Position numbers and translations under genes: made by a program. A DNA stretch of 64,000 nt from Pseudoscleropodium purum (taxonomy: Eukaryota; Streptophyta; Bryopsida; Hypnales; Brachytheciaceae), in the NCBI GenBank assembly GCA_963969395.1, contig OZ017799.1:20276501-20340500 (forward strand), read 5' to 3'. Below, piece by piece: positions 61,879 to 64,000 of the stretch. Under the pieces are notes generated by a model. That model was not told where the DNA came from, made no database searches, and worked only from the letters and a program-made list of their open reading frames with translations. Numbering within the stretch: position 1 is the first letter of the stretch; every line of letters begins with the position of its first letter.

Positions 61879-62979
61879 CAGGTTGCATTGAGAGCACCCT
61901 ACCCTTATAACCATTCTGCCTGACTGGGCTTCCAAGGTTTTGTTTTGTTCTCTTGGGACATTGCAAATTGTTGGGACTTGTAATTGTTGTTGGGACTTGT
62001 GTGTGAAAGGCCCCCTTGCGGAAACCATGGCTGTAATGTACTACTGATTCCACACTCCAAGGAGTTGGGTGGTATTTTTCTCAAGCTAAACTTAGCGCAG
62101 CTCCAGATGTGTGTGAAGTTATGATGCCTCAAGTCAGTTACCTTGTTGCAGCTTGGACTTGGTCAGTTGTTCATAGCCACAAACTCCATCTTCATAGCCA
62201 TGGATTGCACTATGTACCACAAGGAGGAGCTATTATTTGTGAGTTTCTTATGGAGCCCTTTGCAATCATGGAGTGTCTGGAGTTTTGCAGGGGATGTGGT
62301 TCTTGTGAAGGTCCCATCATTTCTTTTTTCGAGTGAAAAGATGGAAACTTTATAGACTCACATTCACACAATGAGCCAAACGTTTTTTTGGGGTGGATTG
62401 GGGTTGGGGGGGATGTCCCTGACTCCATTTTTCGATTCATTCATGGATTTGGATTGAATGATATTAAAATCAAAAGCTACTATTGAGTTCTCAAGTGAAA
62501 AATTGATCTCTCAATATGAGGCTATCAAGTTTGTATCTTGAAAGAACAAAAGCAAGAATTGGCTGATTGATTGGCAGGAAATTTGAAGACCTGAGTTAAT
62601 TTTCTCCTAAAGCAGGTACACCCAAATGTGCCACTGACCTTAAACCATCATCTATACTATGTGTACATTTCCAAAGTTAGTTGTGCACCTAATTATGTGG
62701 AAAAAACGCTTTTACAACCAAACTTTGTTCCTTAATAACTTTTGCATACAGTATCCAAATGCCACATTCTCTCATGTGTTAGAACCTCCTTTCACATGCC
62801 AACAAGAACACATGAAGATCTGACCAGTCTAGAAATAGAAAAATAGGCTCAGTAGCAAAAAGTGACAGTTTTGTGAGTACCTACTTTAAACAGAATCCAA
62901 CACTGATACCACTGTCTACTAATTTTGAGAACATGTCGGCCTTGATTATTGACAATATTGGCATACAATAAATTAGAAT
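61879..62979. other. intergenic DNA, partly GC-richer, no gene called
   Basis: 61,880-62,340 is less AT-rich, with overlapping short ORFs on both strands, but none shows domain-like features or splice-supported extension. Direct repeats TTGTTGGGACTTGT lie near 61970-61999. A G-rich run occurs at 62400-62411. Confidence 0.4.
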
Positions 62980-63200
62980 GTTTGTTTTGTTTGTTTGTTT
63001 TGTTTGTCTTTTACAATGAGATCTTTTAGCCTGTGTGTCCCCTGGTCATGTTCTCAATATTGTTGACAAGCTCTCTGGGGAGGAAGGGTGCATGGACTTA
63101 TTTTGTGGTGTTTTGGACCTACTGTGTAAAAGTTATTGAGTTTTGAAGTTTTATGAATTATAAAATTAGGTTTACTTTTATTTTGGCTATAGGAATGGCA
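62980..63200 (-). repeat. single inverted unit related to the 45-47 kb tandem array
   Basis: The complement reads AAACTCAATAACTTTTACAC, AGGTCCAAAACACCACAAAA and an AAACAAAACAAACAAACAAA block, in the same order as each unit of the 45130-46891 array. Confidence 0.65.
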
Positions 63201-64000
63201 AACTTAAGCTTTAAGAACTTTTGTGTGGGGGTATGAATCCCCCTTTATAGAATTTGCCTTTACTGCTGCAAAATTTTAATCTTGAGCTCCTGCTTTTAGG
63301 TTTTGGAGGTGTGTACTGTTACAGTACATACCTCTTTACAGTGCAAGGGAACTGTATCTTTTGCACTCAATGAGTGTGATCAAACAACTTCAGTCCTTAT
63401 CCAAGCAGTCCTTTACAAATGACCCATACTTCCTGAGTAAAGTGAAGAGGTGTTGTCAAATTTTATGTGTAGTCGATGTGGCAAGCACATCATTGGATTG
63501 AACACTATTATGTCATCCTGTATGGGTTCAATTCAAGGTTGTAGAATTTGCATATGCTCTCTCTCCTTGGTTGACTTGGTCTTCGAGGTCATGACTTGTA
63601 CTCAAATATTCAATTGTGACAGAAATTAAAAACACAAGTATCATGTGGCATCACTGGATTGGTGAATAACTGTGAAAATTCATGTCTGCAAGTAGAAGTG
63701 TCAATCTCCCATACCACTAATTAAGGTGCTAGTAGCTGATTATTTGGTGTTGAAAATCTGGTGTAGTTTGTGCCACATTCATCTTTTCAAGCCCAATATC
63801 AGTTAAGTTTTCAATTTGAGATAACTATACTCTAATCCCTTTGTAGTCACCACTTGCACATGATTATAAAGACTTCATGTACTGTGAATCATACTGGATC
63901 ATACTGTGACTGTGAATCATGTGTCCAATTTGAATCCATCACAATTTGAATCCAATATGTACACAAAGTGTGAATTGTTTTTCATACCTAGAAGTTGCAA
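63201..64000. other. intergenic DNA to the window end
   Basis: Short local duplications near 63880-63960 (GTGAATCATACTGGATCATAC, then CAATTTGAATCCA twice). No gene recognised. Confidence 0.45.

Noticed and set aside
61816..62440. Overlapping short ORFs in a less AT-rich patch
   Set aside because: Several frames are open on both strands at once and none has domain-like features. It may be a promoter or a decayed fragment, but it is not supportable as a gene.

Overview
The window is nuclear DNA of a land plant. The evidence is spliceosomal introns (GT-AG plus one GC-AG), very AT-rich intergenic DNA full of short non-autonomous transposons, and two protein families found in plants: SMG1, the PI3K-related kinase of nonsense-mediated decay, and an F-box/LRR protein of the Arabidopsis At1g10780/At4g02760 type. 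SMG1 is absent from Arabidopsis thaliana but kept in mosses, liverworts and most other plants. The short introns and low gene density suggest a bryophyte or other early-diverging lineage. That is inference; no species can be named from the sequence.

Layout. 1-7.5 kb is gene-free: a 45-bp minisatellite, one copy of a small inverted-repeat transposon and scattered degenerate repeats. 7.5-23.7 kb is the gene-rich core. A 79-codon ORF with a C-terminal hydrophobic segment lies on the minus strand at 7494-7733. It is divergent from SMG1, which runs on the plus strand from 8399 to 22653 in 16 inferred exons and is broken once by a 200-N assembly gap. The SMG1 leader carries a roughly 140-bp triplication and two upstream ORFs, the second overlapping the SMG1 start. 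A possible small two-exon ORF, or a spliced SMG1 3' UTR, follows at 23146-23680. 27.0-29.7 kb holds the four-exon F-box/LRR gene on the minus strand; its largest intron consists mostly of two related Stowaway-like MITEs.

31-64 kb shows no intact gene. It is a mosaic of repeat families that I defined by comparing the window with itself: MITE family A (3 copies, CATTAGAAGA ends), B (3 copies, about 40-bp inverted ends), C (3 copies, GCTCTAAAAGCAACC ends) and D (2 copies, CTACAC ends, one nested in another repeat); an AT-rich family of about 1 kb (E) present as direct copies, as an inverted pair with arms of about 0.9 kb, and as a tight fold-back with arms of about 355 bp; a tandem array with a 425-465 bp period; and two decayed coding relics.

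No operon or pathway links the genes. The most informative points are the complete SMG1 model with its leader ORFs (a possible feedback device for an NMD kinase), the MITE-built intron and the long fold-back at 54.85-55.58 kb, a good candidate small-RNA source. All splice sites were placed by eye from reading-frame continuity and family resemblance. Repeat identities are estimates by eye, not computed alignments.
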